A stretch of DNA of 64,000 bases, taken from assembly GCF_900112675.1 (NCBI RefSeq), contig NZ_FOMQ01000003.1:186001-250000 (forward strand), given 5' to 3'. Position 1 is the first letter of the stretch, and every line of letters begins with the position of its first letter. The position numbers and the translations under genes are program-made. The stretch is from Paracidovorax konjaci. Lineage in GTDB: Bacteria; Pseudomonadota; Gammaproteobacteria; Burkholderiales; Burkholderiaceae_C. Under the pieces are notes generated by a model. It was not told the DNA's origin. It searched no databases and was given only the letters and a program-made list of their open reading frames with translations. This document shows positions 46,929 through 56,968 of the stretch, in pieces.

Positions 46929-49598
46929 ATGACGACCTCTTCTCCCTCCCTCGCGGAACGCCATGCGGACATCTTCATCGGGCAGAGCGAGATGGCGCGC
47001 CACATGCGGCAGCACGACTGGGACGCGACACCGCTCGGGCCTCCCGAACGCTGGCCCCAGGGGCTGAAAGCCGCCCTGCGCATCCTGCTGACGTCGCGCT
47101 TCGAGATGTGGGTGGGCTGGGGACCCGACATCGCTTTTTTCTACAACGATGCCTATACGCCCACCCTGGGCATCAAGCATCCCCAGGCACTGGGACGGCC
47201 GACCTCGCAGGTATGGGCGGAGATCTGGAACGATGTGAAGGACCGCATGCATGCGGTCTACGAACGGGGCGAGTCCACGTGGGACAGCTCCCTCATGCTT
47301 CTCATCGACCGCGCGGGCACCGGCACTCTCGAAGAGACGTACCACACCTTCTCGTACAGCCCCCTTCTCGATGATGACGGCCGGGTCAACGGCCTGTTCT
47401 GCGCAGTCTCGGAAGAGACGCGCCGGGTGATCAGCGAAAGGCGGCTGGGCCTGCTGCATGACCTGGCGGCCGCCATTGCCCGCGGTGGCACGCGGCAGCA
47501 GGTTCTGGACAACGCCTGTTCAGTGATGGCCCGCGCCCAGAACGACCTGCCGTTCTCTCTGATCTACCTCTACGACGCCCAGGGTACCGCACGGCTGCAC
47601 TGCAATGCGGGCATGCCCGCAGGCCATCCTCTCGCTCCGTCCGAACTGCCGCCGGGAGCATCCCATCCGTGGCATCTGGACAGGCTGGCCTCCGGAAAAC
47701 CCGCTTTCTCGATCTCCCTGGATGCCCGAGCGGACGCGCCCACCGGGGCGTGGGGCGTGTCGCCGCACACGGCGTTCGTGGCGGCGCTGCCTCCCCAGGG
47801 AAACAACCGATCTGCAGGGTTCTTCGTGTGCGGCGGCAATCCGCACCGGCCGGATGACAACGACGAGATGCTGTCGTTCGTGCAACTGCTCGCGGGCCAG
47901 GTGGCGCCGGCCATTGCGCATGCCGAAGCATTGGAGTCGAGCACGGCGGAGCGTGACCGGCTGAGAGACCTCTTTCGCATGGCCCCCGGCTTCATGTGCG
48001 TGATGCGCGGCCCGGACCATGTCTTCGAATTCGTCAACGAGTCCTACCAACAGTTGATCGGCCGGCGGAACCTGGAGGGCAAGACGGTCCATGAAGCCAT
48101 GCCCGAGCTGGAAGGCCAGGGCATCCGGGAACTGCTCGATGAGGTCTACCGCAGCGGCAAACCCTACATCGGCAAGAACCTCAAGGTACGGCTGCAGCGG
48201 ACGCCCGACGCGCCGCTCTCGGAGCACTACCTCAATTTCATCTACCAACCCACATTGGACAGCCAGGGTGCGGTGAACGGCATCTTCGCCGAAGGCTACG
48301 ACGTGACCGACCAGCGTCTCGCCGAGCAGGAGCTGCGCGCGCTCAACAGCCACCTGGAAGCGCGGGTGGCCGAACGCACGCGCGACCTGGAGAATGCGCT
48401 GGCCCGGCTCACGGCCGAATCGCGTGAGCGGGAAGTGGTACAGGAGGCTTTGCGGCAGTCGCAGAAGATGGAAGCCGTGGGTCAGCTCACCGGAGGCCTC
48501 GCGCACGACTTCAACAACCTCCTGGCCACCATCAGCGGCAGCCTGGAGCTGCTGAGCAGGCGCGTGGCACAGGGCCGGTTCGACGACCTCGGCCGCTACG
48601 TCACGGTGGGCCAGGGCGCTGCGCGCCGCGCCGCTTCGCTGACGCATCGCATGCTGGCGTTCTCACGCCGCCAGACGCTCGACCCCAAACCCACCGACGT
48701 CAACCGCCTGGTGCGCGGCATGGAAGAACTCATCCGCCGCACGATCGGGCCCGAAACCGAACTCGAGGTCGTGAATGCAGTGGGCCTGTGGACCACCCAT
48801 GTGGATCCGCACCAGCTCGAAAGCGCCCTGCTCAACCTGTGCATCAACTCGCGCGACGCCATGCCCGGCGGTGGCCGGCTGACCATCGAGAGCGCGAACG
48901 CGTGGATGGACGAGCGGGCAGGACGGGAACGCGACCTGCCCCCGGGTCAATATGTTTCGCTGTGTGTCACCGACACCGGCACGGGCATGACGGCCGAGGT
49001 GATGCAGCGGATCTTCGAGCCCTTCTTCACGACCAAGCCCATCGGAATGGGCACGGGCCTGGGGCTGTCCATGGTGTACGGATTCGCACGCCAGTCCGGA
49101 GGACAGGTGCGGGCCTATTCCGAGCCCGGCATGGGCACCACCATGTGCATCTACCTGCCGCGGCACGAGGCGCCGCCAGAAGATTCGGATCTGCCGGTCG
49201 CCCGGCCGCTGGAAGCGGTGGAAGGCTCTGGTGTGGTGCTGGTAGTGGACGACGAGCCGAGCGTGCGATCGCTGGTGGTCGAAGTGCTGCACGAAATGGG
49301 CTACCAGACCCTGGAAGCCGGGGATGGCCCCTCCGCACTGCAGATCCTGCAGTCCCAGGTGCACCTGGACCTTCTGATCACCGACGTGGGCTTGCCCGGC
49401 GGCATGAACGGGCGGCAACTGGCCGATGGTGGACGCCTCACGCGGCCGGAGTTGAAGATCCTCTTCATCACCGGGTACGCAGAAAACGCCGCCGTGGGCA
49501 ATGGCCACCTCGAACGCGGCATGCACGTGTTGACCAAGCCCTTCACCCTGGATGCCCTTGCACACCGTGTGCAGGCCCTCATCCGGCAGACCACGTGA
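46929..49598 (+). CDS. Hybrid histidine kinase PAS-GAF-PAS-HisKA-HATPase-REC
   Basis: An 889-residue cytoplasmic protein. A PAS-like N-terminus (about 20-160), a GAF-like region (about 175-330), a PAS domain (about 345-475), coiled coil, HisKA with His526 (GGLAHDFNNLLATI), HATPase_c and a C-terminal receiver with Asp819 (ITDVGLPGG) are in order. The HDFNNLL type H-box is of the group seen in kinases with a fused receiver. The sensory cue is unknown. It ends 104 bp before bphO. Confidence 0.93.
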   Translation: MTTSSPSLAERHADIFIGQSEMARHMRQHDWDATPLGPPERWPQGLKAALRILLTSRFEMWVGWGPDIAFFYNDAYTPTLGIKHPQALGRPTSQVWAEIWNDVKDRMHAVYERGESTWDSSLMLLIDRAGTGTLEETYHTFSYSPLLDDDGRVNGLFCAVSEETRRVISERRLGLLHDLAAAIARGGTRQQVLDNACSVMARAQNDLPFSLIYLYDAQGTARLHCNAGMPAGHPLAPSELPPGASHPWHLDRLASGKPAFSISLDARADAPTGAWGVSPHTAFVAALPPQGNNRSAGFFVCGGNPHRPDDNDEMLSFVQLLAGQVAPAIAHAEALESSTAERDRLRDLFRMAPGFMCVMRGPDHVFEFVNESYQQLIGRRNLEGKTVHEAMPELEGQGIRELLDEVYRSGKPYIGKNLKVRLQRTPDAPLSEHYLNFIYQPTLDSQGAVNGIFAEGYDVTDQRLAEQELRALNSHLEARVAERTRDLENALARLTAESREREVVQEALRQSQKMEAVGQLTGGLAHDFNNLLATISGSLELLSRRVAQGRFDDLGRYVTVGQGAARRAASLTHRMLAFSRRQTLDPKPTDVNRLVRGMEELIRRTIGPETELEVVNAVGLWTTHVDPHQLESALLNLCINSRDAMPGGGRLTIESANAWMDERAGRERDLPPGQYVSLCVTDTGTGMTAEVMQRIFEPFFTTKPIGMGTGLGLSMVYGFARQSGGQVRAYSEPGMGTTMCIYLPRHEAPPEDSDLPVARPLEAVEGSGVVLVVDDEPSVRSLVVEVLHEMGYQTLEAGDGPSALQILQSQVHLDLLITDVGLPGGMNGRQLADGGRLTRPELKILFITGYAENAAVGNGHLERGMHVLTKPFTLDALAHRVQALIRQTT

Positions 49599-49702
49599 CC
49601 ATCGGCGCGCTGGCCGCTTCGCCCCCCTGCGCCCATGGCTATTGCCGACCGAATGGGGCACGGGCGCAGCGGCTGCGCCATCCTTGCGCAAGATCTTTTC
49701 GA

Positions 49703-50407
49703 ATGACCGGACAATTCCCCCACGTGATCTCCTCTTGTGCATCCCCCCATTCCGCCGGAGCGACAGCCCTGCAACCACCGGAATCCGCAGCGCCTGAAGA
49801 TGGATTGGCCGGAGCCTGCCTGGCTGCACTGCGGGAGGCCACTAGGCAGCAACATGCGCAACTCGACGCCGGCCTGCCCGTGGGGCGGCCAGGCGCGACA
49901 CTGCAAGACTATGCATTGCACGCCGTTGCCTTGTCCGCATGGCTTCAAGCCCTCGGACCGTATCTCGCACTGGGCGACGAGGGGCTGTCGGCCTCGTTTA
50001 TCGGTAGGGATACGCAACGGCTGCAGGCATTGCGCCTGGATCTGGAAGACGCTGGAGGCACGGCATGGCCGGAGCCCTGCGCGCATACGCAGGCCACGGT
50101 GACGACCGCCGTCGCGCGATTCCCCGCCCGACAAGCCGCCGTGGCCTGGGGCATCGGCTATGTGGTGGAAGGGTCGCAACTCGGCGGACAATGGCTCTAT
50201 CGCCGCCTGCTGTCGCCTTTGGCCCCACACCCCCTGCGTTATCTCCAAGGCTCCGGTCCCGAGACAGGCGCGCGGTGGAGAACCTTCCTCGCGGATATGG
50301 ACCGGCGGATCCGTTCGCCGGGCGATATTGATGCAGCATGCGCTGGCGCACAGGCGGCTTTCGAAGGCCTGCAACGCCGATACGGACGGTGGAGCCTCGC
50401 AGCATGA
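49703..50407 (+). CDS. bphO: Biliverdin-producing haem oxygenase
   Basis: A 234-residue haem oxygenase that opens haem to biliverdin, the chromophore of the next protein. His51 in REATRQQHAQLD is the probable proximal haem ligand, and VAWGIGYVVEGSQLGGQWL holds the distal helix glycines. I chose ATG 49703, but the N-terminus up to about residue 35 is not conserved and a GTG at 49724 is possible. The upstream 104 bp hold a 10-bp palindrome CTTGCGCAAG (49683-49692). It is 79 bp before bphP. Confidence 0.9.
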   Translation: MTGQFPHVISSCASPHSAGATALQPPESAAPEDGLAGACLAALREATRQQHAQLDAGLPVGRPGATLQDYALHAVALSAWLQALGPYLALGDEGLSASFIGRDTQRLQALRLDLEDAGGTAWPEPCAHTQATVTTAVARFPARQAAVAWGIGYVVEGSQLGGQWLYRRLLSPLAPHPLRYLQGSGPETGARWRTFLADMDRRIRSPGDIDAACAGAQAAFEGLQRRYGRWSLAA

Positions 50408-50486
50408 ATGCCAGCCAAACCGTCGTTTGTCTTTCTTCTTCCATCACGCAAAGCGCACCGACTTTCCAATGCCCGGAGCTTGCCCC

Positions 50487-52700
50487 ATGAATATCCCGCT
50501 CCAGGCTCCGGCTTCCGCAGCGCCCACGCTCGACAACTGTGACCGCGAACCCATCCATATCCCAGGGCGCATTCAGGGGCACGGAGTGCTGCTCGCCTTC
50601 GATGGCGAAGGCAACGTCCGCTATGCCAGCGAAAACACCCTGGATCTGCTCGATTGCGCGCTGCAGCCGGGGGACAACATCGCCATGCTGCCGCAGACCC
50701 CTTGCACGGCCATTGCCGACAAGGTGCGCGAAGGCCTGCTGGCGCTGAGGGGCGAAGCCGAGCTGCCCATGCCCGCCGAATTGCAGGCCAAAGGGCAGAC
50801 TTTCGACGTGGTGTTGCACATCAGCGATGGGCTGCTGGTGGCCGAGTTCGAATCCCGCCACCACAACGCCAGCGAACTCGCAGGGTTTGCCGTTCAGGCG
50901 CACCGCGCCATGGAAAAGCTGCGCCGCCCCCGGGCCATCAACGAACTGCTGCAGCTTGCCACGCAGGAGCTGAGAGCCCTGACGGGGTTCGATCGGGTGA
51001 TGGCTTACCGATTCCGGCACGACAGCAGCGGCGACGTGGTAGCCGAGTCGTGCGGCCCCGACTTGGACCCCTACCTCGGGCGCCGTTATCCGGCCAGCGA
51101 CATTCCCGCACAGGCCCGGCGTCTCTACGTGGTCAATACACTGCGCCTCATCGCGGATGTCGGCGCGCCGACCGTAGCCCTGCTGCAAAGCGACACGGGG
51201 CCGATCGACCTCAGTGCGAGCATCCTGCGCAGCGTATCGCCCATCCACATCGAATACCTTTCGAACATGGGTGTAGGTGCCTCGATGAGCGTGTCCATTG
51301 TGATCAACGGGCAGCTCTGGGGACTGCTGGCCTGCCACCACATGCAGGCACGGCAGGTTCCTTACAGCGTGCGCATGGCCTGCGATGTCATCGCGCAGGT
51401 GCTGTCTTCCAATGTTCAGAATTCTTTGATGCGCGCCCACACGGAGCGCGCCCAAGCCGCCGGTGCCATACGCACCCGTCTGATCGAAGACATCCTGCAT
51501 TCCGACGACGAGTTCGCTGCACTGTGCCGCTGCGCGTCCGACCTGGCCGTCACGCTCCAAGCAGAGGCCGCGGTCGTTTCCCTGGGCGCCAAGGTGCATA
51601 TCCGCGGCGACATTTCCGAGAAATCCGCAAAGGCCATTCTGGAATGGCTCGGTACCGCGCCGGACGAGGGTCCAGCGGACCGCCTGTTCCAGACGCATGC
51701 CTTGCCGCTTCTGGCTCCGGCACTCGCGGTGGCGGCGACTCCCTGGTGCGGATTGCTGGCCCTGCCCTTCGATCGCGAGCGTGGTGGCTGGGCTGTTTTC
51801 CTTCGCAAGGAGCAGATCGAGACCATCCATTGGGGCGGACGCCCTGAAAAGGAAGTGCGTCCCGGCCCACTCGGCCCGAGGCTCACGCCCCGCGGCTCTT
51901 TCGATCTCTGGAAAGAAACCGTACGTTCCACGGCCGAGCATTGGAGCGGCGTGGAACTGGACATTGCGAGGCAACTGCTCGACGAAATGCAGCGTGCCCA
52001 GAATGCCCGCAACAACGAACTGAACCGTACGCGCACACAATTGATGGCCGTGCTGGGCCATGATCTTCGTGACCCGCTGCACTCCATCAGCATGGCCGCG
52101 CGTGTGCTGGAAAAAGGCGGTGACGCCGACGGCCGTGCCGGGCGGCTGGGCCAGCGTATCCAGTCATCCAGCAGCCGCATGCAGCGTCTGGTCAGCCAGG
52201 TGATGGACATGTCGCGCCTGCAGAGCGGGCTGGGCCTGGACCTGCAGCTCGCCCATGCGGATGTGGCAGCGCTACTTGCCGATCTCATCGATGAGGCGCG
52301 CACCGCCCATCCCGACACGGAATTGCGCGCCATGATCCCTGACACGTTGCAGGGCTCGGTGGATGCAGATCGCATCGCGCAGGTGGTCGTCAACCTCATC
52401 AGCAACGCACGCCATCACGGCAAGGCAGGACATGCCGTGGAGATCTCTGCATCCGCCCTGGCAGACGGCGGCATCGGAATATCCGTACGAAATGTGGCTG
52501 CACCCATTCCGGATGCGGTCGCAAGCAATCTGTTCAGCCCATTCAAGGCTTCTTCTGCGGGCAATGTGCGCAATCGCTCCGGCATGGGCCTGGGGCTTTA
52601 TATCGCGCACCAGATCGTGAAGGGCCATGGCGGCGAGATTGTCTATACCTATGAAAAAGGGAATGTCGTTTTCTCGGTGCACTTGCCGGCCACGGGCTAG
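50487..52700 (+). CDS. bphP: Bacteriophytochrome histidine kinase
   Basis: A 737-residue red/far-red photoreceptor. The N-terminal PAS (about 15-120) has Cys18 (LDNCDREPIH), the biliverdin attachment site of bacterial phytochromes. The GAF domain (about 140-300) has ASDIPAQARRLY. A PHY domain (about 320-500) and HisKA with His525 (VLGHDLRDPLHS) plus HATPase_c (about 630-735) follow. I chose ATG 50487, with GGAG about 8 bp upstream; ATG 50469 would add six residues. It probably signals to the receiver encoded 53 bp downstream. Confidence 0.96.
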   Translation: MNIPLQAPASAAPTLDNCDREPIHIPGRIQGHGVLLAFDGEGNVRYASENTLDLLDCALQPGDNIAMLPQTPCTAIADKVREGLLALRGEAELPMPAELQAKGQTFDVVLHISDGLLVAEFESRHHNASELAGFAVQAHRAMEKLRRPRAINELLQLATQELRALTGFDRVMAYRFRHDSSGDVVAESCGPDLDPYLGRRYPASDIPAQARRLYVVNTLRLIADVGAPTVALLQSDTGPIDLSASILRSVSPIHIEYLSNMGVGASMSVSIVINGQLWGLLACHHMQARQVPYSVRMACDVIAQVLSSNVQNSLMRAHTERAQAAGAIRTRLIEDILHSDDEFAALCRCASDLAVTLQAEAAVVSLGAKVHIRGDISEKSAKAILEWLGTAPDEGPADRLFQTHALPLLAPALAVAATPWCGLLALPFDRERGGWAVFLRKEQIETIHWGGRPEKEVRPGPLGPRLTPRGSFDLWKETVRSTAEHWSGVELDIARQLLDEMQRAQNARNNELNRTRTQLMAVLGHDLRDPLHSISMAARVLEKGGDADGRAGRLGQRIQSSSSRMQRLVSQVMDMSRLQSGLGLDLQLAHADVAALLADLIDEARTAHPDTELRAMIPDTLQGSVDADRIAQVVVNLISNARHHGKAGHAVEISASALADGGIGISVRNVAAPIPDAVASNLFSPFKASSAGNVRNRSGMGLGLYIAHQIVKGHGGEIVYTYEKGNVVFSVHLPATG

Positions 52701-52753
52701 GGCACAATGCCAACCTCCTAAAGCGGTCAGGTCGGCCGCCGCCGTACCGCTTC

Positions 52754-53137
52754 ATGCACGCAGAGATACTCATCGTTGACGACAACCACGAGGCCGCGGA
52801 ACTCCTCCGTGATCTGCTGGAACTCAACGGCCACAGTGTGCGTGTCGCGCACAGCGGTGCCGAAGCGCTGTCTCTCATGGAGGAATACATCTCTCCCCTT
52901 CTGCTGGTCGACCAGCATTTGCCGGACATCCTCGGGGCGGAACTGGTTCCGCAACTGCGGCAGATCGCGCGGTCGGATGGCGGACGGTCGTGCATTGCCA
53001 TCGGAATCACCGGGGTGGGAGCTGTAGAACGGGCAGCCCTCGCCGGGTTCGACCATGTGCTCGCCAAGCCTCTGAACTTCGATACATTCGACACACTCGT
53101 CGAGCGCTCGCTCGCAGTGCTGCGCGCTTCGGGTTGA
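52754..53137 (+). CDS. Single-domain response regulator
   Basis: A 127-residue receiver with no output domain. Asp9/Asp10 and the phosphorylated Asp53 (LVDQHLPD) are intact, and Lys near the C-terminus is in LAKPLNF. It follows bphP on the same strand by 53 bp, the normal arrangement for a phytochrome-dedicated receiver. Without a DNA-binding domain it may act by protein contact or pass phosphate to the hybrid kinases. A hairpin (53150-53180) follows. Confidence 0.94.
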   Translation: MHAEILIVDDNHEAAELLRDLLELNGHSVRVAHSGAEALSLMEEYISPLLLVDQHLPDILGAELVPQLRQIARSDGGRSCIAIGITGVGAVERAALAGFDHVLAKPLNFDTFDTLVERSLAVLRASG

Positions 53138-53149
53138 CAGTGAGGGCGC

Positions 53150-53183
53150 GGGAACCGGCTCTCCATTGCGCACGGTTCCCTTT
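53150..53183 (+). terminator. Possible terminator after the bphP operon
   Basis: An 8-bp perfect stem GGGAACCG (53150-53157) pairs with CGGTTCCC (53173-53180), with a 15-base loop and only TTT after. It is in the right place but the T-run is short. Confidence 0.45.
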
Positions 53184-53405
53184 CAGAATTCACGACTGCG
53201 GCGCGCCGATCCAGGCCACATGCGCCCTCTCAGCTCATCCTTGGAAATTGGCCAGGCAGCCGCAGGGTGGACGCCAAGTGCCCCTGGAACTGCGACGTAG
53301 GCGCGCACTGACACGGTCACGTAGGAACTTCCTGCAACCCGATGTTGCGCCGCAACAGAACATGGCAAGGAAGCCACCCGCCATGTCACTCCTGATGTCG
53401 TTCTA
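53184..53405. other. Intergenic region between the bphP operon and glgC
   Basis: Part of a 370-bp stretch without a gene. It holds a 13-bp dyad GTTGCGCCGCAAC (53344-53356) but no clear promoter. The glgC promoter should be here. Confidence 0.5.
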
Positions 53406-53428
53406 CCCCATCGTCACCGATGGGGTTT
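53406..53428 (+). promoter_or_regulatory. Perfect hairpin in the glgC leader
   Basis: CCCCATCG (53406-53413) pairs with CGATGGGG (53418-53425), with a 4-base loop followed by TTT, about 80 bp upstream of the glgC start. It could be an attenuator-like stop or a leader structure. Confidence 0.4.
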
Positions 53429-53507
53429 GAGCGCGTCGGACGTTCACATGGCAGCGGCACACCCACGTTTCCGCGCCTTTCAACGTCGACCTCCGGGAGT
53501 CCCCCAA

Positions 53508-54812
53508 ATGTCCAGCACCAAGAACGTTCTCGCCATCGTCATGGCCGGCGGCGAAGGCTCGCGCCTGCACCCGCTGACCGCCGAGCGTTGCAAGCCGGCA
53601 GTGCCCTTCAACGGCAAGCACCGCATCGTCGATTTCGTGCTGTCGAATCTCGTCAATTCCGAGATCTATTCGATCTACCTGCTCGTCCAATACAAGTCGC
53701 AGTCGCTCATCGAACACATCCGGCAGTCATGGACGATGACGCGCTTCATTCCCCAGCACTTCGTGACGGTAGTGCCGCCGCAGATGCGCAATGGACCGGA
53801 GTGGTTCCAAGGCACTGCCGACTCGGTGTACCAGAACATCCACCTCATCGAGTCATTCCGACCCGACATCGTGGCGGTGTTCGGGGCGGACCACATCTAC
53901 CGCATGGACGTGCGCCAGATGATCGACTTCCACGTCAAGAACGACGCGCATGTGAGCGTGGCCACCATTCCTGTGAAGCTCGCCGAATGCAACCAGTTCG
54001 GCATCGTGGAGACGGACGACAACCACCGCATCACAGACTTCGTCGAGAAGCCGCAGACGACGCAACCCATGCCTGGCAGCTCCACCCATGCACTGGCTTC
54101 CATGGGCAACTACCTCTTCAATGCAGATGTGCTGCTGGACGCCTTGCGACAAGCCCATGAAACCGGGCATAGCGACTTCGGCAAGCACATCCTGCCCGCC
54201 ATGCTGCGGTCGCACCGGCTCATGGCCTATGACTTCGATACCAACACCATTCCTGGCACCGAGCCTTACGAAGAGCACGGCTACTGGCGTGATGTGGGCA
54301 CCATCGACTCCTACTACAACGCCCATTTCGACACACTGGGGGCCACCCCGCGCTTTCGCATGACCAACCGGCACTGGCCCATCTATGCCAGCCCGGACCA
54401 GGCCGAGTCGGCCCAGATCGAGAACGGTGTCATCCATCGCTCCGTCGTGGGCTCGGGCAGCATCGTGGATGGAGCTTCGCTGGACCATGCCATGCTGCGG
54501 CGCTCCGTCGTCGTGGAGCGGGACGCACGGCTCGAGCACTGCATCGTGATGGAGCGATCGCGCATCGGGCGCGGTGCCCAGGTACGGCGGGCCATCATCG
54601 ACCAGGACAACGATATCCCTGCACACGAGCGCATTGGCTTCAACCTTGAAGAAGACCGCAAGCGCTTTCATGTCACCGAAAGCGGCATCGTCGTGGTGCC
54701 ACGGCAATTCTTCAAGCCCCAAAGTCTCCAGGCCCCCACGGCAAGCATCGGCCTTGCGCGTCCTTCCCTGCCCCAGCCTTCCGATGCCTCCGGAATGAAG
54801 GTGGCTGCATGA
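53508..54812 (+). CDS. glgC: Glucose-1-phosphate adenylyltransferase
   Basis: A 434-residue ADP-glucose pyrophosphorylase that makes ADP-glucose for glycogen synthesis. [13 protein letters not shown] (12-24) is the pyrophosphorylase signature, and [10 protein letters not shown] and the C-terminal left-handed beta-helix are recognisable. I chose ATG 53508, with GGGAG upstream; open frame reaches back to 53427 but looks non-coding. It begins the glg/tre operon. The stop overlaps glgX by ATGA. Allosteric control by glycolytic intermediates is known in the family. Confidence 0.95.
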   Translation: MSSTKNVLAIVMAGGEGSRLHPLTAERCKPAVPFNGKHRIVDFVLSNLVNSEIYSIYLLVQYKSQSLIEHIRQSWTMTRFIPQHFVTVVPPQMRNGPEWFQGTADSVYQNIHLIESFRPDIVAVFGADHIYRMDVRQMIDFHVKNDAHVSVATIPVKLAECNQFGIVETDDNHRITDFVEKPQTTQPMPGSSTHALASMGNYLFNADVLLDALRQAHETGHSDFGKHILPAMLRSHRLMAYDFDTNTIPGTEPYEEHGYWRDVGTIDSYYNAHFDTLGATPRFRMTNRHWPIYASPDQAESAQIENGVIHRSVVGSGSIVDGASLDHAMLRRSVVVERDARLEHCIVMERSRIGRGAQVRRAIIDQDNDIPAHERIGFNLEEDRKRFHVTESGIVVVPRQFFKPQSLQAPTASIGLARPSLPQPSDASGMKVAA

Positions 54813-56968
54813 GCGAAGGCGCAAAGGCTGTATCCACCACATCATCCACCCCACGCCGCCCTCGCGCAGCCCGCTACTCCGTCGATGTCGGCAGGCCATG
54901 GCCCCTCGGCGCTTCCGCGGACAGGCATGGCGTGAATTTCGCGGTCCATGCGCCCGGCGCCGAGCGGGTGGAGGTCTGTCTGTTTGCGGCAGATGATGCG
55001 GAAGCCGCACGCCTGCCCCTCCCCTCCTTCACGGCGGGGACATGGCACGGGCACGTCAAGGGGCTGAAGCCCGGGCAACGCTATGGACTCCGCGTACACG
55101 GGCCCTACGACCCTGCCAAGGGCCAGCGGTTCAACCCCGCCAAATTGCTGATCGACCCTTACGCCAAGGCGCTGGACCGACCCGTTCTAGGCGATGACCT
55201 GCAGTTTGGATACGAGATTGGCCATGAGGACGAAGACTTCGCCTTGAGCGATGTCGACAACGGCTCAAGCGCAGCCAAGGCCATCGTCGTGCGCTCGCGC
55301 TTTGATTGGGAAGACGATGCCTACCCCTGCGTCCCGCCAGCGAAGACTGTGTTCTATGAGATGCATGTGAAGGGGTTCACCCAGACATTGCAGGGTGTGC
55401 CAGAGCACCTGCGCGGCACCTACGCCGGCTTGGGATCGGAGGCGGCGGTCAGCTACCTGAAAGAGCTGGGCGTGACGAGCATCGAATTGCTGCCTGTGCA
55501 GGCGTTCGTCGACGACAAGCGGCTCGTGGATGCGGGACTGGCCAATTATTGGGGTTACAACACGATCGCATTTTTCGCACCAGAACCGAGGTATGCAGCC
55601 AATCGGGGAGATGGCGGCACCGACGAATTCAAAGCGATGGTCAAAGCACTGCATGCGGCCGGCATCGAGGTGATCCTGGACGTGGTCTACAACCACACGG
55701 CGGAAGGCAACCACCTGGGGCCTACGCTCAGCCTGAAGGGCATCGACAACGCAGCCTATTACCGTCTGTCCCCGGAAGATCCGCGCTTCTACGTGGACTA
55801 CACAGGCACCGGAAACACCGTGGACACCAGCAGCCCTGCCGCCCTGCGGCTGGTCCTGGACAGCCTGCGGTACTGGGTCACGGAAATGCATGTGGATGGA
55901 TTCCGCTTCGACCTCGCGTGTGCGCTGGGTCGTGATGTTTCGGGCGCCTTCACGCACCGCGCAGCGTTCTTTGCGGCGGTGGCGCAAGACCCGGTGCTCT
56001 CTCGCGTCAAGCTGATTGCCGAGCCTTGGGACCTGGGGCCGGATGGCTACCAGGTGGGCGGCTTTCCGGATGGCTGGATGGAATGGAACGGCCGCTACCG
56101 CGACGTGGTGCGCGACTACTGGCGCGGTGCCGACAGCAGCCTGCCCTCCTTTGCCGCATGTCTCTGCGGAAGCGCAGACCTGTTGGAGGCTCGCCGCCGC
56201 CCCGCCACGGACAGCGTGAACATCGTCACCGTACACGATGGATTCACGCTGGCAGACCTGGTCAGCTACAACGAAAAGCACAACGAGGCCAACCAGGAAG
56301 ACAGCCGGGACGGAGAGAACCACAACCGAAGCTGGAACTGCGGCGCGGAAGGGCCCACCGATGACCCCGGCATCCTCGATCTGAGGCAACGGCAGATGCG
56401 CAATTTCCTTGCGACATTGTTCGTGTCGCATGGGACGCCCCTGCTCCTGGGGGGAGACGAGAACGCGCGCACACAAAACGGAAACAACAACGGCTATTGC
56501 CAGGACAGCCCCTTGTCGTGGTACGACTGGGACGATGCCAATCGGCACTCAGACCAACGCAGATTCACACAGTCGCTGATCGCCCTGCGGCGGGAACTGC
56601 CTGCATTGCGCACAGCCCCCGCCAACAGCGACACGACCGGGTGCGTAGGCGTGCATTGGCACAGCGTGTGGGGGCTTCCGATGACGCCCGAAGAATGGGA
56701 CGACCCATTGGCCCGATGCGTTGCCGCTTTGATGGACACCGATGCAGGCCACGGCGCCGCGCTCGTACTTTTCAACGCTTCAGGGGAAGAGGCCACCTTC
56801 ACCTTGCCCAAGGAGGAACAGACGCGAGCCTGGGCAGTACGGGCAGATACGCGCACCGCCGAGGTACCACCACCAGACGCGCCCACCGTCCCCTCCGCCG
56901 GGCAGTATGTGCTGCCGCCGCATTCCATGGCCATCCTTACTGCAACCACACCAGACACTCATCCATGA
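54809..56968 (+). CDS. glgX: Glycogen debranching enzyme GlgX
   Basis: A 719-residue GH13 debranching enzyme that removes alpha-1,6 branches from glycogen and dextrins. The N-terminal CBM48-like domain (about 25-130) precedes the catalytic barrel, where the nucleophile is Asp368 (VDGFRFDLA), the acid/base Glu405 (IAEPWDLG) and the third acid Asp477 (TVHDGFT). It frees linear chains for the TreY/TreZ route. It overlaps glgC and treZ by 4 bp each. Confidence 0.95.
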   Translation: MSEGAKAVSTTSSTPRRPRAARYSVDVGRPWPLGASADRHGVNFAVHAPGAERVEVCLFAADDAEAARLPLPSFTAGTWHGHVKGLKPGQRYGLRVHGPYDPAKGQRFNPAKLLIDPYAKALDRPVLGDDLQFGYEIGHEDEDFALSDVDNGSSAAKAIVVRSRFDWEDDAYPCVPPAKTVFYEMHVKGFTQTLQGVPEHLRGTYAGLGSEAAVSYLKELGVTSIELLPVQAFVDDKRLVDAGLANYWGYNTIAFFAPEPRYAANRGDGGTDEFKAMVKALHAAGIEVILDVVYNHTAEGNHLGPTLSLKGIDNAAYYRLSPEDPRFYVDYTGTGNTVDTSSPAALRLVLDSLRYWVTEMHVDGFRFDLACALGRDVSGAFTHRAAFFAAVAQDPVLSRVKLIAEPWDLGPDGYQVGGFPDGWMEWNGRYRDVVRDYWRGADSSLPSFAACLCGSADLLEARRRPATDSVNIVTVHDGFTLADLVSYNEKHNEANQEDSRDGENHNRSWNCGAEGPTDDPGILDLRQRQMRNFLATLFVSHGTPLLLGGDENARTQNGNNNGYCQDSPLSWYDWDDANRHSDQRRFTQSLIALRRELPALRTAPANSDTTGCVGVHWHSVWGLPMTPEEWDDPLARCVAALMDTDAGHGAALVLFNASGEEATFTLPKEEQTRAWAVRADTRTAEVPPPDAPTVPSAGQYVLPPHSMAILTATTPDTHP

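Noticed and set aside
44232-47459. A 1075-codon minus-strand frame opposite the hybrid kinases
   Set aside because: It is a GC-driven antisense frame; the plus-strand kinases have complete motifs and the antisense product has none.
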